Assembly (NCBI GenBank): GCA_934047225.1 | Contig: OW203991.1 | Span: forward strand, 3,596,001-3,660,000 | Direction of reading: 5' to 3' | Source: Ypsolopha sequella | Taxonomy: Eukaryota; Arthropoda; Insecta; Lepidoptera; Ypsolophidae | DNA: 64,000 bases | Shown: one piece after another, positions 62,279-64,000 of the stretch | How the letters are laid out: each line of letters starts with the position of its first letter | How positions within the stretch are numbered: the first letter of the stretch is position 1 | Translations under genes and position numbers: made by a program | Notes under the pieces: generated by a model | What the model saw: the letters and a program-made list of their open reading frames with translations, nothing else | What the model was told of the DNA's origin: nothing | The model's database searches: none

Positions 62279-62473
62279 TCAGATGATATTTTCGATGTCG
62301 CAATGCGAAGAAGGCCATTTAGGTGGCCGTCCATCAATTATTTTTGACTTTACATGTTTCATGTGGGAAAAGAACTGCTCGCAAGGATATGTGCTTCCAA
62401 GAAATGAATGACAGAGTAATATTGTAAAACAACTGCGTTCGCGGGCCTGATTGAGGGTGTCCGCGGGCAACAC
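62279..62473 (-). pseudogene. hAT transposase fragment, dimerisation-domain region
   Basis: Reads ...FLGSTYPCEQFFSHMKHVKS then KIIDGRPPKWPSS. F-G-S-T-Y-x-C-E-Q-x-F-S-x-M-K-x-V-K-S-K is the signature of the C-terminal dimerisation region in hAT-derived proteins of the GTF2IRD2/Charlie8 kind. The sequence after KSK has diverged, and the catalytic part is not recognisable. Confidence 0.7.
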
Positions 62474-62643
62474 TGTGGCCCGGGGGCCGTATGTTGGATG
62501 GGCCTGAGTTAGAACGATCTATTCATTATTTAATTTTAAACATCATGCGTCTTCTCTCGAAAGCGAAGTTGACTGATAATGATAAATGGTCGGAGTGGAT
62601 GAATCGGAGCATTTTATTAAACCAGGAAACATTGGGTTCTTCC

Positions 62644-62790
62644 TTAAGGCGATATGTAAAAGTTTTAGCGTCCCTGTTATCCCATATGCGCAAAAACCCT
62701 CAGTGCGAGAGGGACGGATTCGTGGAAAAATAGCAAAAAGTCGGTTTTTTATTAATATAAAATGTACTGAAGTTGCTATTAAAATTTCGG
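62644..62790 (+). mobile_element. partial TTAA MITE-3-like copy
   Basis: TTAA then GGCGATATGTAAAAGTTTTA and TCAGTGCGAGAGGGACGGAT, similar to the start of 25661/52266. The right part is missing where the 239-bp MITE begins. Confidence 0.5.
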
Positions 62791-62794
62791 TCCA

Positions 62795-63033
62795 CCAGCG
62801 GGCCTATTGTGTATCTCTAGTTGCCTTCTGGACTGGGTGTCTATCATCAAAAACATAGATATACTATCGAATTCCGATGTCCTAAGGATATTTTCGCACT
62901 TGAAGTGACGACACAGATTGTTAATAGTTCAATACCCACTAAAGGCAATTTTGAAATTTCAGTTTTTAGCTATGTTTTTGATGATAGGCACCTCGTGCAG
63001 TTGGCAACTAAAGATACACAATAGGGGGGCTGG
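62795..63033 (+). mobile_element. 239-bp MITE family, copy 3
   Basis: CCAGCGGGCCTATTGTGTAT start, end the inverted CCAGCCCCCCTATTGTGTAT. About 60-base arms. Interior GTGACGACACAGATTGTTAA matches the other copies. Confidence 0.85.
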
Positions 63034-63340
63034 TCCTAGATACTGTTAAAACCAATCTAGTAAAATATAATTGCAGTCCATATATCATTCTAAATTGTCA
63101 AACCAGGAGAATTGGTGTCGAAAAAGACCCCATTTCGCGTTTCTGTTTAACAGATCCCTAGAAAAAGATTCCAAAAATAATATACTACTTTATCAAAAAA
63201 ATATATTATTTACCGAAGTAGATATGCAAGTTCTAAAAGTGTTAATTTTTTTCCGTAGTCCCCTTAATTTGAAAAAGAAAATGTTACTGAAATTTATTCA
63301 ATGTATTTACTGACTTTATGTATTTTGTACTGAACGTGTT
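63034..63340. other. unassigned sequence
   Basis: AT-rich. The block at 63305-63345 (TTACTGAC...TTTTGTACTGAACGTG) is the inverse of 58348-58385 next to the LINE at 57755. Confidence 0.4.
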
Positions 63341-63556
63341 AATTAGTTAATAAAGAATTTATACAAATAAGTTAAAGTATTAATAAATATATATTGTGCT
63401 TTTTAAGCATTATTTATTTTTTTTGATTGACTTATTAATAGTAAAACTAATTAGTTAATAAAGAATTTATACAAATAAGTTAAAGTATTAATAAATATAT
63501 ATTGTGCTTTTTAAGCATTATTTTTTTTTTTTGATTGACTTATTAATAGTAAAACC
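63341..63556. repeat. 108-bp tandem duplication
   Basis: AATTAGTTAATAAAGAATTT...CTTATTAATAGTAAAACT occurs at 63341 and again at 63449, virtually identical, so a recent duplication. Confidence 0.93.
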
Positions 63557-64000
63557 TTAGAATTATTATTCTAAGAGTAAAACAATAAAAAGACGTTTTC
63601 ACTCGATATATTTCGTCCTCAGAACAATAACTTTGTTCTGAGATTTCGGCCCACGGTATGGGGCCGTCATCAGTCGAATGCAACAAAATATTGACAAATA
63701 AGATATATAAAATAAAAATCTAAAAACTAATATTGATATTTATATTATATACTTATTATTATATAATATTGATATTTATATTATTATATATTTATATTAT
63801 GTATTTATACTACATTACTAACATGTACTTTATGTATGTCCAAGCTCCTACAAGGTCTTTTTTCCTTTTAGACTTTATTTTCTCATGGAATACATAACAC
63901 GCTTGACACTGGCAGAATAGTCAACATCGGTTACATTTGCCAAAATAAAAATTGAATTGAATGAGCGTTTTTTCTTGTTTCCTAGATGGAACTGTCGTAT
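63557..64000. other. repeat-like end of window
   Basis: TTTCGGCCCACGGTATGGGGCCGTCATCAG near 63640-63670 is a repeat motif; a hairpin TCAGAACAATAACTTTGTTCTGA lies just before it. 63720-63830 is TTATATTA-type simple sequence. No gene. Confidence 0.45.

Larger units (their letters stand above)
61186..62506 (-). mobile_element. decayed hAT transposon with GTF2I-repeat-like transposase remnant
   Basis: Perfect 8-bp duplication AGTTAGAA at 61178-61185 and 62507-62514. Ends AAGGGGTGTCCAAC and (inverted) CAGGCCCATCCAAC. Repeat D (61370-61680) is nested inside, next to a (TA)n run at 61327. The transposase remnant reads on the minus strand near the 62.4-kb end. Confidence 0.85.

Overview
The window reads as nuclear DNA from a moth or butterfly (Lepidoptera). 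It is AT-rich, has intron-bearing genes with GT/AG splice sites, and is crowded with lepidopteran-style repeats: BEL/Pao and non-LTR retroelements, tRNA-derived SINEs, and many short inverted-repeat DNA transposons with TA, TTAA, TAA or 8-bp target duplications. The order-level call is inferred from the repeat families and the sugar-transporter family; no species marker is visible.

The only clear host genes are three paralogous major-facilitator sugar transporters of the insect trehalose-transporter-like (Tret1-like) type. Gene A (+) has its large last exon at 712-1997. Gene B (-) has a 136-bp exon at 14443-14578 and its large last exon at 10638-11923. Gene C (+) has a 136-bp exon at 40236-40371 and its last exon at 42954-44239. 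B and C share the same intron position and phase. All three share a central coding block that is nearly identical at the DNA level, unlike the flanking coding sequence, which suggests gene conversion. The first coding exon of each gene was not found.

Layout: 0-4 kb holds gene A and decayed LTR-retroelement pieces. 4-10 kb holds a hAT element, several MITEs and a SINE. 10.6-14.6 kb is gene B; its intron carries MITEs and a dense run of heat-shock-element motifs followed by a TATA box. 15.2-22.1 kb is a complete, apparently very young BEL/Pao retrotransposon with matching LTRs, a perfect 5-bp target duplication and one intact open reading frame. 22.1-25.5 kb has a SINE, a 45-bp minisatellite and a ~35-copy 49-bp minisatellite. 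25-40 kb is layered transposon debris, including a textbook hAT foldback with a perfect 8-bp target duplication. 40-44.3 kb is gene C, whose intron contains a nested foldback pair and a PIF/Harbinger relic. 45-64 kb holds further MITEs, SINEs, truncated LINEs, two hAT relics, long palindromes and short tandem duplications.

Nothing here forms a pathway beyond the transporter cluster, which would move sugars across the plasma membrane. The main interest is genome dynamics: paralogue conversion, nested insertions whose order can be read from the sequence, and candidate regulatory arrays carried in intronic repeat DNA. All identities and repeat relationships were judged by eye; no alignment or database search was run.
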